Assembly: GCA_029212405.1 (NCBI GenBank)
Contig: JARGNR010000003.1
Coordinates: forward strand, 37,989-101,988
Direction of reading: 5' to 3'
DNA length: 64,000 bases
Origin: Saprospiraceae bacterium
Lineage (GTDB): Bacteria; Bacteroidota; Bacteroidia; Chitinophagales; Saprospiraceae
The notes beneath the pieces are model-generated. The model saw nothing but the letters and a program-made list of their open reading frames with translations. It did not search any database and had not been told where the DNA came from. How positions within the stretch are numbered: the stretch's first letter is position 1; the number at the start of each line of letters is the position of its first letter. The position numbers were made by a program, and so were the translations under genes. Shown in pieces: positions 52,596-61,603 of the stretch.

Positions 52596-53294
52596 ATGCT
52601 AGATTTATCATCACTGCAATACAGTTCGGAATATCCAGGAGTAATGTCTATTTTATTTACTGTTATTTGTTCTGTTGTATTGGGTATAGCAGTAGCCTTC
52701 ACGTATGATAAAACCAGTCGTAATGTAGATCGACCAGATAATTTTCTCCAAGCATTGGTATTGGTTACGGTTGTTGCAGCTACCGTCATGCAGGCCATTG
52801 GAGATAGTTTGGCAAGAGGTCTTGGAATGATTGGAGCTTTATCCATCATTCGTTTTCGGACAACCATTCAAGATCCAAGGAATATTGTATTTATGTTTAG
52901 TGCTATTGCCGTAGGGATTGCCTGTGGAGTGATGGGATTTACGGTGGCTATTTTTGGAACATTGGGTTTTTGTTTTACTGCCTTTTTGCTTCGATTTTCT
53001 TCATTTAGTAAAAAACAGAAGCTTTTTGGAGACTTAAAACTGAAATTTTATAAGGTCGATGGAAACCATAAAGCCTTGGAAGAGGTATTAAAAAAACACT
53101 GTTCAAAATTTGCAATACGAAAAAAGGAGTTTGGAACAGGAACTGGAAAAAAGTCAAATTTGATTACCTATACCTATCGGATAAAATTGAAAGATGTATT
53201 TGCTTCGCAGAATTTAGTAGATGATCTAGACGATTTATACGGAATAGTTGTAGGGGATTTAACAATTGAAAATAAAGAATTTGATACGATTTAG
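52596..53294 (+). CDS. DUF4956 membrane protein
   Basis: A 232-residue protein with about four membrane segments in the first 150 residues (LFTVICSVVLGIAVAFTYD, LQALVLVTVVAATVMQAIGD, MFSAIAVGIACGVMG, FTVAIFGTLGFCFTAFLL) and the DUF4956 signature GLGMIGALSIIRFRTTIQDPRNIVFMFSAIAVG. The C-terminal 80 residues are a soluble alpha/beta domain. DUF4956 genes commonly sit next to CotH-kinase and polyphosphate-polymerase (VTC) genes, and here the CotH gene is three genes downstream. First gene of a four-gene operon; the next starts eight bases later. Confidence 0.92.
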   Translation: MLDLSSLQYSSEYPGVMSILFTVICSVVLGIAVAFTYDKTSRNVDRPDNFLQALVLVTVVAATVMQAIGDSLARGLGMIGALSIIRFRTTIQDPRNIVFMFSAIAVGIACGVMGFTVAIFGTLGFCFTAFLLRFSSFSKKQKLFGDLKLKFYKVDGNHKALEEVLKKHCSKFAIRKKEFGTGTGKKSNLITYTYRIKLKDVFASQNLVDDLDDLYGIVVGDLTIENKEFDTI

Positions 53295-53302
53295 ATAGAC
53301 AT

Positions 53303-54391
53303 ATGAAGAAAGTAAATTTATTATATGTAGGCGCTTTAGTATTGACTATGATCATGGTCCTGATGACCTTTTCCATGCAATCTAAAACCGCTTCATTCTA
53401 TGGGTTTGCTGAGAATAAAGAAACGGAGATCAATCATATTGACGATGTTTTGGTGCTGAAGATACATGTTGAAAATGGGCAGGAGGTAAAAAAAGGAGAA
53501 TTGCTGATAGAAGTGCAGAACTCGATTTTACCTTCAAAAATTGATGGGTTGAAATTGGAAAAAGAGGTATTGAAAAAATCACTTCAGCAAAAGAAAAGTG
53601 AGGTGCGAAATAAAATTACTTCAATTGAATTGGATCGAGACATCAAACTAAAAGATTTGAATTCCAAGATTGAAATATTGGAGAAAGAAATGGCACTCAA
53701 TGCATCTCTATACGAAGGCTTGACAAGTATTGAAAACTCTAAGGGAACTTCTGAAAATCCCGACAGGTTGAAATTGAAGTATTTAAAACAAAGTATACAA
53801 GATGTTGAAGAAAAAGCTAAAGAGGAGATACGAATGCAAAATTCAATTTTGGCAACAATAGGTGCACCTACGACGGTGAAGTCAGAACAATTGGATACAG
53901 AAATTGAGCACTTTCAAAAAGAGAAAGAAAAATTATCGATCTATGCTCCTTCAGATGGGTTGATCGGTAGTGTATCCTGTAAAGAGGGAGAAAATATTTC
54001 TGCATTTTCTACCTTAATGAATTTTTATAAACACAATCCTACGTTAGTGAAAGGTTTTGTGCATGAAAGTATGATTTTGGAGGTGAAAGTTGGAGATGAA
54101 TTGGAGGTATCTTCGTCTCTACATCCCGATGTTCATATAAAAGGTAAGGTGTTTGGATTGGGTTCTAGAATAGTAGAAATTCCTGAACGTTTGAGAAAGA
54201 TTGCTGATTTTAAAACTTATGGAAGAGAAGTGTTGATCAAAATTCCTGAGGAAAATGATTTTCTTCAAAAAGAAAAGGTGTTGTTAAATACGATAACAGA
54301 GAATACAGGTATGAAACTTGGAAATTTGTTTAGTTCTAAAAAGCCGTTATCTGAAAATATAGAGCAAGTAGACAATGAAAATAACCGTTGA
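53303..54391 (+). CDS. HlyD-type periplasmic adaptor protein
   Basis: A 362-residue adaptor: one N-terminal membrane anchor (LLYVGALVLTMIMVLMTF), first lipoyl half HIDDVLVLKIHVENGQEVKKGELLIEVQ, a long coiled-coil hairpin (about residues 78-205, rich in Lys and Glu), second lipoyl half IYAPSDGLIGSVSCKEGENISAF, and a beta-barrel region VKGFVHESMILEVKVGDELEV. It joins an inner-membrane complex to an outer-membrane channel, and the channel-like gene follows three bases later. No ABC or RND pump gene is present in the operon. Confidence 0.88.
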   Translation: MKKVNLLYVGALVLTMIMVLMTFSMQSKTASFYGFAENKETEINHIDDVLVLKIHVENGQEVKKGELLIEVQNSILPSKIDGLKLEKEVLKKSLQQKKSEVRNKITSIELDRDIKLKDLNSKIEILEKEMALNASLYEGLTSIENSKGTSENPDRLKLKYLKQSIQDVEEKAKEEIRMQNSILATIGAPTTVKSEQLDTEIEHFQKEKEKLSIYAPSDGLIGSVSCKEGENISAFSTLMNFYKHNPTLVKGFVHESMILEVKVGDELEVSSSLHPDVHIKGKVFGLGSRIVEIPERLRKIADFKTYGREVLIKIPEENDFLQKEKVLLNTITENTGMKLGNLFSSKKPLSENIEQVDNENNR

Positions 54392-54394
54392 TTC

Positions 54395-55651
54395 ATGGCT
54401 TGTATAAATGTGATATATACAACAACGTGTAAAGGTATTTGGCTTGCTGTTTTACTTCATTTGGGATGTTTTTTATCCGTCAATGGACAAGAAATCTGGA
54501 CGCCCAGTCAGTATTTGGGTTTGAATCAGACTCAAAAAGAGTCTCCTTATCGGGCTAGTTTAGATTTCTTAGAAAATGATGCTAAAGGGATGCCTTTTAT
54601 TGATAATTATGAATTCAGAACAGAAACAAGTGAAAATGATTTTGCTCAACAGCAGTTTCAATTAAGGTTTCAATTTAATAGCAGTGACGAACGGAAAGCG
54701 TATGATAAGGTATTGTCCACGCATGCAGAAAAATACAAATTGCTCGAAGCTCAATATGAATCAGATATTTGGGAAGAAAAGTATAAGAATATTGTAGCCT
54801 TGTATTTCATTCAAAGAGAAGAGAATTTATGGCGCCAGGATATAGAGCTGATCAAGGATAAAAAGAAGGTGCTTCAAAAGATTTTGGATAATACGGGCCA
54901 ATTGGATGTTGCAGAATGGATATCCAATGAAACTGAATTATCCAATTTATATGCTGATTCGTTAGAGTTGGCGTTGAAGAGAAATGAAATAGGATTTAAG
55001 ATTTTTAGTATTGACCGAGATGTGCCCAGAGTTGATGATACTCAGATTATTAGCGTTGATGCAATTGTTGAGTCTTTATCCACTTTGAAAGATGAAGTAG
55101 AGTTGCATCCCGATATACAGTTGTTAAAGGTAGAAGAAAAATTAGCAGAAGCAGAATTTGAATTGGAGGATGCAGAATCGAAAAAATGGTTGAAGTTTGC
55201 TCAGCTGGAATATCAATCGGATAATAATGAATCATTTCAGAATGAATTGTCGTTCAGCACAAGTATTATTATTCCAAACAAGAACAATAACAGAATTAAG
55301 AAAAATGATGTTATTTTGGATGTTTTGGAGCAGAAATATAAAACTAGCATAGAACGTGAAGAAGGTGAGAAAGAGTTTTTATTGCTCGGAAAGAAACTTG
55401 AGGGTTTGCATATTCAGTTGACTGAATTTCTTCGGATTTGTGAAGTTCAGGACTTAGAAGGATTATTTCAATCCTATGCAGAGAAAAAAAGTGTCTCTCC
55501 TATTTTTCTTATTGGAATAAAGAGGTCTATTCTTAAAAATGAGAAAAAGCAATTGAAAATAGAAAAGGATATATATGATACGTATATAAATCTACTAAGT
55601 AAAACAGGGGCATTTATAAAAACACCAAGGAAAAATTACTTGACAAATTAA
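54395..55651 (+). CDS. TolC-like outer-membrane protein
   Basis: A 418-residue protein with a signal-like leader (ending SVNGQ) and then long charged helices (DFAQQQFQLRFQFNSSDERKAYDKVL..., LHPDIQLLKVEEKLAEAEFELEDAESKKW, LLLGKKLEGLHIQLTEFLRICE) of the kind found in TolC-family channels, including the typical HPDIQLLKVEEKLAEAE helix. A beta segment (WLKFAQLEYQSDNNE...LSFSTSIIIP) matches the place of the barrel strands. It is diverged and shorter than TolC (about 490). Its position after the HlyD-type gene supports the call. Confidence 0.78.
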   Translation: MACINVIYTTTCKGIWLAVLLHLGCFLSVNGQEIWTPSQYLGLNQTQKESPYRASLDFLENDAKGMPFIDNYEFRTETSENDFAQQQFQLRFQFNSSDERKAYDKVLSTHAEKYKLLEAQYESDIWEEKYKNIVALYFIQREENLWRQDIELIKDKKKVLQKILDNTGQLDVAEWISNETELSNLYADSLELALKRNEIGFKIFSIDRDVPRVDDTQIISVDAIVESLSTLKDEVELHPDIQLLKVEEKLAEAEFELEDAESKKWLKFAQLEYQSDNNESFQNELSFSTSIIIPNKNNNRIKKNDVILDVLEQKYKTSIEREEGEKEFLLLGKKLEGLHIQLTEFLRICEVQDLEGLFQSYAEKKSVSPIFLIGIKRSILKNEKKQLKIEKDIYDTYINLLSKTGAFIKTPRKNYLTN

Positions 55652-55677
55652 AACCACAAACAAATAAATCTACTAAG

Positions 55678-58602
55678 ATGAAAAAATTATGTACACTAGT
55701 TCTTCTACTTATTGGCGTTGGTATAACCCTGAATGCTCAGGTGCATATCAATGAATACTCTGCTGCAAATTTGGCCAATTTCTTTGATAATTACGAAAGG
55801 ACAGAAGATTGGATCGAACTATACAACGATGGAGATGTGGATGTAGATTTGAGTGGATATCATTTATCAGATAAAGCTTCCAAACCAGGGAAGTGGGAAA
55901 TTCCATCAGGAACCATTATTCCTGCAAAAGGCTTTTTGGTGTTCTGGTGTTCAGGTAGAGATGAAGTTTGTGATAATAACCATTTTCATACCAATTTTAA
56001 GCTTGCACAGACCAAGGACAATGAAACATTGCTGTTTACTATGCCTGATGAAAGCATCATTGATGAAATACCATTGGGCTTGGTGTTAGTCGAGTCTTCA
56101 TGGTGTAGATCAACGGATGGTGGTGAAGATTGGTTGATTTGTACCAATCCAAGTTTGGGGAGTTCAAATAATGAAACAAATCAGTACGAACGCTACACAA
56201 TGATTCCTTCTATGGATATGCCAGCTGGATATTATACAGATTCAGTCCTAGTTACCTTAACCAATAATGATCCTGGAACCACATTACGATATACAATGGA
56301 TGGTACGAATCCTACAGCTGACTCACCAGAATACATGGAACCTATTCTAATTAAAGAGACTACGGTGTTGAAAGCCCAATCTTTTAGTAATGATCCTATG
56401 GTGTTGGATGGAAAAATGGATTTTAATACCTACTTCATCAATGAAGATTTTACATTGGCCGTTTTTTCTGTAGCTGCAGATAGAGTACAAGATTTGGCTA
56501 ATGGAGAAGGAAGTTTAATACCTATCGGGTCTATTGAATATTTTAATACAGATAAAGAAAGGGAAGCCACTTCATTCGGATCATTAAATCGACACGGTCA
56601 AGATTCTTGGGCATTGGACCATAGAAGTTTGGATTGGGTATCTAGAGATGAAATGGGGTATTCAAAGGCAGTTAATGCACCTTTGTTTTCTTTTTCTGAT
56701 AGAGATGAATATCAAAAATTCATGTTTAGAAATTCTGGGGACGATAACTATCCAGCCATAAATGATTTCAATCATCAAGGAAGTACACATATTAGAGATG
56801 AATATGTACAAACATTAGCTCGGGAAGGGGGGTTGAAATTGGATTCAAGATCTGTCGAACGGGTGATTTTATTTCTCAATGGGACGTATTGGGGAGTATA
56901 TGGTATGCGAGATAGACCAGTAGATCACGATTACACAGATTATTACTACGACCAAGGAAAATACGATGTGCAATACTTGACTACGTGGGGAGATACAGAA
57001 TTGCAATATGGAGGTCAGCAAGCCTTGAACGATTGGTACAGGCTCAGAAATTTTATTCTTGAAAACGATATGGGTGATACCTCTAATTATGAAAAAGTTA
57101 CTGATGAGCTTAATGTGGTCAGCCTCATGGATTATATGATTGTCAACCTAAATTGTGTTGCATCCGATTGGTTAAATTATAATACCGGTTGGTGGAGAGG
57201 AACGAACCCTGATGGAGACCACAAAAAATGGGGATATATTTTGTGGGATTTGGATGCTACTTTTGATTATTATATCAATTATAGTGGGGTGCCAAATATT
57301 AGCCCTGATGCTCAACCTTGTGATATTGAAGATATCTCAAATTTCATGGATGAGTTTTTTGATATGAATGAAGGAGAGGCTGGACCTGGATCTATTATTT
57401 GTACGACTACGGGAGATTTCGCATCGTGCAATAGTATAATGAATGGGTCAAGTCCTTATGAAGCGTCAGATTCCTTATTCATGATTGTAGTGAATCAGGA
57501 TAATAGTTGTTGTGAAGATTGGGACGAAACATGTCAAGCTCAGTACGATGAATTGAACGTTAGCCCTGAGGATTTTGCCAATTGTCCGAGTATTTTAGAT
57601 GGCTCATGCCCTCATGAATTGGATGATCCATATTTGTTGCAAGTTTTTCAGGCAACAGATAATTGCTGTGAGAATTGGTTTGGCTACTGTAATTTTTATT
57701 ATAATTTCTTTGCCAATGGTGGTGAAGCAGGATCTGATGTGGATGGGAATGTAGGGATGCACGAAAAAATATTCTTGAAATTGCAAGAAGAAAGTGAAGT
57801 GTTCAGACAATTGTATTATTCTAGGCAGGCAGATTTAATGAATACCGTGTATACCTGTGAGAATATGATAGCTACATTGGATAGGATGCTGGCAGTTATT
57901 GAACCAGAAATGCCAAGACAAATAGAAAGATGGGGTGGATCAATGGGGCAATGGCAAGCAAACGTGCAGCGGTTAAAGAATTTTATCAATCAACGATGTG
58001 AGTTGTTTGATGAGGGATTGACCAATTGTTTTGATTTGACTGGACCTTATGAACTTACGTTATTAGTAGAGCCAGATGGAGTAGGAGAGATTGATTTGAA
58101 TACATTAGATATTGAAGATTTTCCATGGACTGGAGATTATTTTGGAGGTATGGTGAATAAGATAAAGGCAAGAGCATTTGAAGATGATTTTCAATTTAGT
58201 CACTGGGAGACAAAAGCTGGCTCTATGATTATGCCTTCTCTAACAGATAGAAAAGCGACCATTCAATTAGAATCTCAAGATACGTTAATAGCCGTGTTTG
58301 AATCTGTGGTTGGAGTAGAAGATCTTGCATCTGGAATTTCTATGAATGTATTTCCTAATCCATCTTCAGGAGTTGCATCTATTCGATATGAATTAGAAGA
58401 ACCGATGGAAGTACAAATTAGTATCCTAAATATGATGGGGCAAGTCGTGAAGCAATTGCCTACTTCTGGAACAAAAACCTCAGCAGGTGTGCACAATCAG
58501 CAGATCGATCTGACTAAAGAAGGAATTTCTACAGGTGTTTATCTTATTCGATTAAAAGCGGATAATTATGAAATAACTAAACGGCTGTCTGTACTCAGAT
58601 GA
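55678..58602 (+). CDS. CotH-kinase surface protein with lamin-tail, Cys-rich repeats and T9SS type A signal
   Basis: A 974-residue protein. Order: signal peptide (1-21); lamin-tail domain (about 22-150, EDWIELYNDGDVDVDLSGYHLSD); a chitobiase-C-terminal-like beta domain (about 180-260, LRYTMDGTNPTADSPEY); CotH kinase domain (about 280-750) with the family's FMFRNSGDD, YWGVYGMRDRP, DWLNYNTGWWR (Asp497) and WGYILWDLDATF (Asp524 and Asp526, the expected metal-binding Asp); two Cys-rich repeats inserted at 584-626 and 636-678; and a C-terminal sorting domain (VFPNPSSGVASIRYELEEPM...). CotH proteins phosphorylate Ser of partner proteins. Export by T9SS places this one outside the cell. Confidence 0.9.
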   Translation: MKKLCTLVLLLIGVGITLNAQVHINEYSAANLANFFDNYERTEDWIELYNDGDVDVDLSGYHLSDKASKPGKWEIPSGTIIPAKGFLVFWCSGRDEVCDNNHFHTNFKLAQTKDNETLLFTMPDESIIDEIPLGLVLVESSWCRSTDGGEDWLICTNPSLGSSNNETNQYERYTMIPSMDMPAGYYTDSVLVTLTNNDPGTTLRYTMDGTNPTADSPEYMEPILIKETTVLKAQSFSNDPMVLDGKMDFNTYFINEDFTLAVFSVAADRVQDLANGEGSLIPIGSIEYFNTDKEREATSFGSLNRHGQDSWALDHRSLDWVSRDEMGYSKAVNAPLFSFSDRDEYQKFMFRNSGDDNYPAINDFNHQGSTHIRDEYVQTLAREGGLKLDSRSVERVILFLNGTYWGVYGMRDRPVDHDYTDYYYDQGKYDVQYLTTWGDTELQYGGQQALNDWYRLRNFILENDMGDTSNYEKVTDELNVVSLMDYMIVNLNCVASDWLNYNTGWWRGTNPDGDHKKWGYILWDLDATFDYYINYSGVPNISPDAQPCDIEDISNFMDEFFDMNEGEAGPGSIICTTTGDFASCNSIMNGSSPYEASDSLFMIVVNQDNSCCEDWDETCQAQYDELNVSPEDFANCPSILDGSCPHELDDPYLLQVFQATDNCCENWFGYCNFYYNFFANGGEAGSDVDGNVGMHEKIFLKLQEESEVFRQLYYSRQADLMNTVYTCENMIATLDRMLAVIEPEMPRQIERWGGSMGQWQANVQRLKNFINQRCELFDEGLTNCFDLTGPYELTLLVEPDGVGEIDLNTLDIEDFPWTGDYFGGMVNKIKARAFEDDFQFSHWETKAGSMIMPSLTDRKATIQLESQDTLIAVFESVVGVEDLASGISMNVFPNPSSGVASIRYELEEPMEVQISILNMMGQVVKQLPTSGTKTSAGVHNQQIDLTKEGISTGVYLIRLKADNYEITKRLSVLR

Positions 58603-58642
58603 TAGTTATTTGTAAAAGTGAATATTAAAAAATAACAATTGG

Positions 58643-58673
58643 AAAAGAGGCTTCACACAGAGGCCTCTTTTTA
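58643..58673 (+). terminator. Terminator of the CotH operon
   Basis: A nine-base-pair perfect stem (AAAAGAGGC 58643-58651 with GCCTCTTTT 58663-58671) and a T run, 40 bases after the CotH stop. Confidence 0.85.
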
Positions 58674-58866
58674 GTATATCTAGGTTTTTGGTTTGTTTTT
58701 GTTTAAAGAAATGCTTTTTACAATCCTAAAAGATCTGGGAGACGAAGGGATAGGTCATTTTTGCTTTCTAATAAAGAGCGTTTTGAATTATCTGTTTTTG
58801 AATTGAGATATAAAACTTTAGAGAATAGAATGCTTTCTCCAGATTGAAAGACGGGACAGAGGAATA
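58674..58866. other. Region between two terminators, no gene recognised
   Basis: About 190 bases lie between the terminator of the CotH operon and a second terminator at 58867-58908. The longest frame has 32 codons and no recognisable similarity. The second terminator implies a transcript, so this could be a small RNA or the remains of a lost gene. Confidence 0.4.
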
Positions 58867-58908
58867 AAAAAAGAACCTCTAATCGTTATAGAGGCTCTTT
58901 CTTTTTTT
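58867..58908 (+). terminator. Second terminator without an obvious gene
   Basis: An imperfect stem (AAAGAACCTCTA with TAGAGGCTCTTT, one A-C mismatch) followed by a run of T. Confidence 0.75.
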
Positions 58909-59029
58909 TGGCTTGTATATTGGCCAAACAAATATGGGAAACAATAAATACCAAGACTTTACCAGAGTCTCAATATATTTTGGGTGTTTTTGTGTTACTG
59001 ACAAACAATAAAATAATTATAACTAAATA

Positions 59030-59263
59030 ATGATTTATGTTTATTCAGAAATTAAAACAACTTTACTTATGCAAATTAGATGCCAAAAAAATAGCATGGA
59101 TGTCAAATTGTTATCTAGAAGACAAAAAACAAAGCACTTTTTGATTTTATCGCAATTCAAAGAGAAAATTCATGTTGAAAAACATATAATTTGTGTTCTG
59201 TCACTCTATCTTGTTGTAGGTTCTAATGGAATTGATATATTAGCGAACGGAATAAAAAAATAG
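59030..59263 (+). CDS. Doubtful small frame before the cytochrome gene
   Basis: A 77-codon frame that starts at ATG and ends two bases before the cytochrome c start. It is Lys-rich with a hydrophobic stretch (HIICVLSLYLVVGSNGIDIL) but shows no family motif, and its composition is like non-coding AT-rich DNA. I keep it only because of the tight spacing to the next gene; it may equally be the cytochrome gene's leader. Confidence 0.2.
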   Translation: MIYVYSEIKTTLLMQIRCQKNSMDVKLLSRRQKTKHFLILSQFKEKIHVEKHIICVLSLYLVVGSNGIDILANGIKK

Positions 59264-59264
59264 G

Positions 59265-59564
59265 ATGAAAAAAATAGTTGTGTTTACTGCTTTTATATTT
59301 ATAGTCTTCTCATGCGCGGAAAAAAACAACAAAGCTGCTGCAATTTTAGGCAAGCAAGTTTTTAAGAAAAACTGTGTCATTTGTCATGGCGTTGATGGAA
59401 AATTAGGGTTAAATAATTCGAAAGATCTTACTATTTCTAAATTGACCAAGGAAGAACGAGTTAGTATTATTAAAAACGGAAAAGGGGCCATGAATGCCTT
59501 TGGGACTATTCTAAAACCTCAAGAAATTGATGCTGTTGTAGAATATACATTCCTACTCAAATAG
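59265..59564 (+). CDS. Small cytochrome c lipoprotein
   Basis: A 99-residue lipoprotein (MKKIVVFTAFIFIVFSCAE, lipidated at Cys17) with one class I cytochrome c domain: the heme site CVICH in FKKNCVICHGVDGKLG and the axial Met in KGAMNAFGTILKPQEIDAV. It is a short mono-heme electron carrier on the periplasmic side of a membrane. The AnmK gene follows nine bases later on the same strand. Its redox partner is unknown. Confidence 0.9.
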   Translation: MKKIVVFTAFIFIVFSCAEKNNKAAAILGKQVFKKNCVICHGVDGKLGLNNSKDLTISKLTKEERVSIIKNGKGAMNAFGTILKPQEIDAVVEYTFLLK

Positions 59565-59573
59565 AATAATTTT

Positions 59574-60629
59574 ATGATCGTTGCAGGAGTAATGTCTGGG
59601 AGTTCACTGGATGGATTAGATGTAGCTATTGTTCGATTAGATGGGGAAGGAGATTGGAGTTTATGTGCAACATATGCTTGTCCTTATAACGATACATGGG
59701 TTCGTAACTTAAAAGAATACGAAAAATTATCTGCAGTAGAATATATTGCGTTTAAGGTGGATTACAGCAAGTACGTAAGTGAATTGCTAAAAGATATGCT
59801 CAGTGAGTTCAATGGATCTATTGATTACATTAGTTTCCATGGACATACGCTGATGCATCTACCACATGATCACATCACAGAACAAATCGGCAATGGAGGT
59901 ATTTTGGCAGCCATTCTTGGGATTCCCACAATTACAGATTTCAGAATACAGGATGTACAAAAAGGAGGGGTAGGAACACCTTTAGCCCCATTAGTGGAAC
60001 GGGATCTTTTTTCAGGCTATGATTATTACCTCAATTTAGGCGGCATTGCAAACATTACCTATGTTGAAGAGAAAGTCATTCAACTGGCCTACGATGTGTG
60101 TCCTTGTAATCAAGTGTTAAATCATTTTAGCAATACATTGGGGAGAGAATATGATGAGGGAGGTTTGTTGGCACGATCTGGTTCATTTCTATCCAGTGTG
60201 ATAGATTTTTTACAAACATTTCCATTTTTTAAAACTCCACCTCCTAAAGCATTGGATAATAATTGGATTAAGAAAGATTTCATCCCTGGATTTCCTTCTG
60301 GGAAAGCGGAAGACTTATTGCATACGTATACAAAATGGATGGCTGATTGTATTGCCAATGAAATTCACGAGGATGGTAATCCAAAGACTCTATTCGTTTC
60401 AGGGGGTGGTGCCCATAATTCCTACTTTATGGAATGTTTACAAATTGCACTAAAAGATAGAAACTGTGATCTTAAAATTCCGTCCAAGGAGATCATAGAT
60501 TTCAAAGAAGCAATACTGATGAGTTTGTTGGCCTACAAATACGTTACCGATCAAGTCAATGTATTATGCAGTGTTACAGGTGCACACTCAGATTCGATTG
60601 GTGGAGCATTATACAAGGTCCCGCAATAG
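59574..60629 (+). CDS. anmK: Anhydro-N-acetylmuramic acid kinase
   Basis: A 351-residue sugar kinase of the AnmK family, which phosphorylates and hydrolyses 1,6-anhydro-MurNAc during cell-wall recycling, giving MurNAc-6-phosphate. Family motifs: GVMSGSSLDGLDVAIV at the N-terminus, ISFHGHTLMH, the phosphate-binding region YLNLGGIANITYV, NHFSNTLGREYDEGG and LFVSGGGAHNSYFMECL. It is cytoplasmic. The preceding cytochrome gene is nine bases upstream but has no obvious link to recycling. Confidence 0.95.
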   Translation: MIVAGVMSGSSLDGLDVAIVRLDGEGDWSLCATYACPYNDTWVRNLKEYEKLSAVEYIAFKVDYSKYVSELLKDMLSEFNGSIDYISFHGHTLMHLPHDHITEQIGNGGILAAILGIPTITDFRIQDVQKGGVGTPLAPLVERDLFSGYDYYLNLGGIANITYVEEKVIQLAYDVCPCNQVLNHFSNTLGREYDEGGLLARSGSFLSSVIDFLQTFPFFKTPPPKALDNNWIKKDFIPGFPSGKAEDLLHTYTKWMADCIANEIHEDGNPKTLFVSGGGAHNSYFMECLQIALKDRNCDLKIPSKEIIDFKEAILMSLLAYKYVTDQVNVLCSVTGAHSDSIGGALYKVPQ

Positions 60630-60899
60630 GATTGTAATTCACATAAATTCTAAAGACCAGATCATTTCTATAAACGTTCAATGGGTGGTGCTATAATTGT
60701 TATAGTGTAGTTCTTTAATGAAGTGATTTAAAAACGTATGTTAAAATGAATTGTATATGCTTGGTTTTCAAATTGATACGATTTTGAAGAAACATAGCAT
60801 TAGCTACGTGACTGAAAAATTGTGAAAAGTTGAGAATCAATGACATGCAATGGAATTAACAATATGTTTTTAAATCACTTCAATATCTGAGTGCTCTGC

Positions 60900-61592
60900 T
60901 TAAACATGGAAATATTCAGTCATTTTTTGAATAGTCTCCTCCGTTTTTAGATTGTCCATGATCATATTCCCTTTCTCTAGGATTACAATTCTACTGCATA
61001 CTTCTGCTACATGCGTAAGATCATGACTTGAAATCAAAAAAGTATGTTTGTCCAAACGCTCACGAATAATTTTCTTTAGTCTTATTTGTGTCGATGGGTC
61101 AAGGCTGGCAAACGGTTCATCCAAGATGATGATTTCTGGATTGCCAATTAGAGAGCCTACTATTCCTACCTTTTTTTGGTTTCCCTTAGATAAGTCTCTG
61201 ATGTATTTTTTGACACCTAAAATTTCACCATTAAAAAATTCTTCGAACTGGTGGATAAATTCTTTTACTTCACCTTTAGACCAGTTGTGTAATCCTCCTA
61301 CAAAGTCAAAGTATTCGTTCGGAGTTAAGAAGTCAATTAAAAATGTCTCGTCCAAGAAGGCGGAGGTGTATGATTTCCAATCCTCGGTTTTACTTACATC
61401 ACTGCCTTTGGTCAATACACTGCCTTCACTCGCTTTGATTAAGTCGAGAATTAGAGAAAATGCAGTTGTCTTTCCAGCTCCATTGTTTCCAACAATTCCT
61501 ACACATTCCCCTTTATCTATAGATAGGTTTTCAATATTCAAAACCGTAGTTTTGCCATATGTTTTAGTAACGTTATTAAATTCTAATAGCAT
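60900..61592 (-). CDS. ABC transporter ATP-binding protein
   Basis: A 230-residue ATPase: Walker A GNNGAGKTT, signature LSKGNQKKVGI, Walker B IIILDEP with the catalytic Glu, and the His switch in LISSHDLTHVAEVC. It belongs to the ABC-2-type exporter group. The start codon overlaps closely with the upstream permease (DUF5687), whose stop lies 11 bases before it, so the two form one transporter. The substrate is unknown. Confidence 0.92.
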   Translation of the reverse strand: MLLEFNNVTKTYGKTTVLNIENLSIDKGECVGIVGNNGAGKTTAFSLILDLIKASEGSVLTKGSDVSKTEDWKSYTSAFLDETFLIDFLTPNEYFDFVGGLHNWSKGEVKEFIHQFEEFFNGEILGVKKYIRDLSKGNQKKVGIVGSLIGNPEIIILDEPFASLDPSTQIRLKKIIRERLDKHTFLISSHDLTHVAEVCSRIVILEKGNMIMDNLKTEETIQKMTEYFHV

Positions 61593-61603
61593 TGATTTAT
61601 TTA

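Noticed and set aside
59030-59263. Confident gene call before the cytochrome c gene
   Set aside because: The frame has no recognisable motif or signal and an AT-rich, non-coding-like composition; listed only with low confidence.
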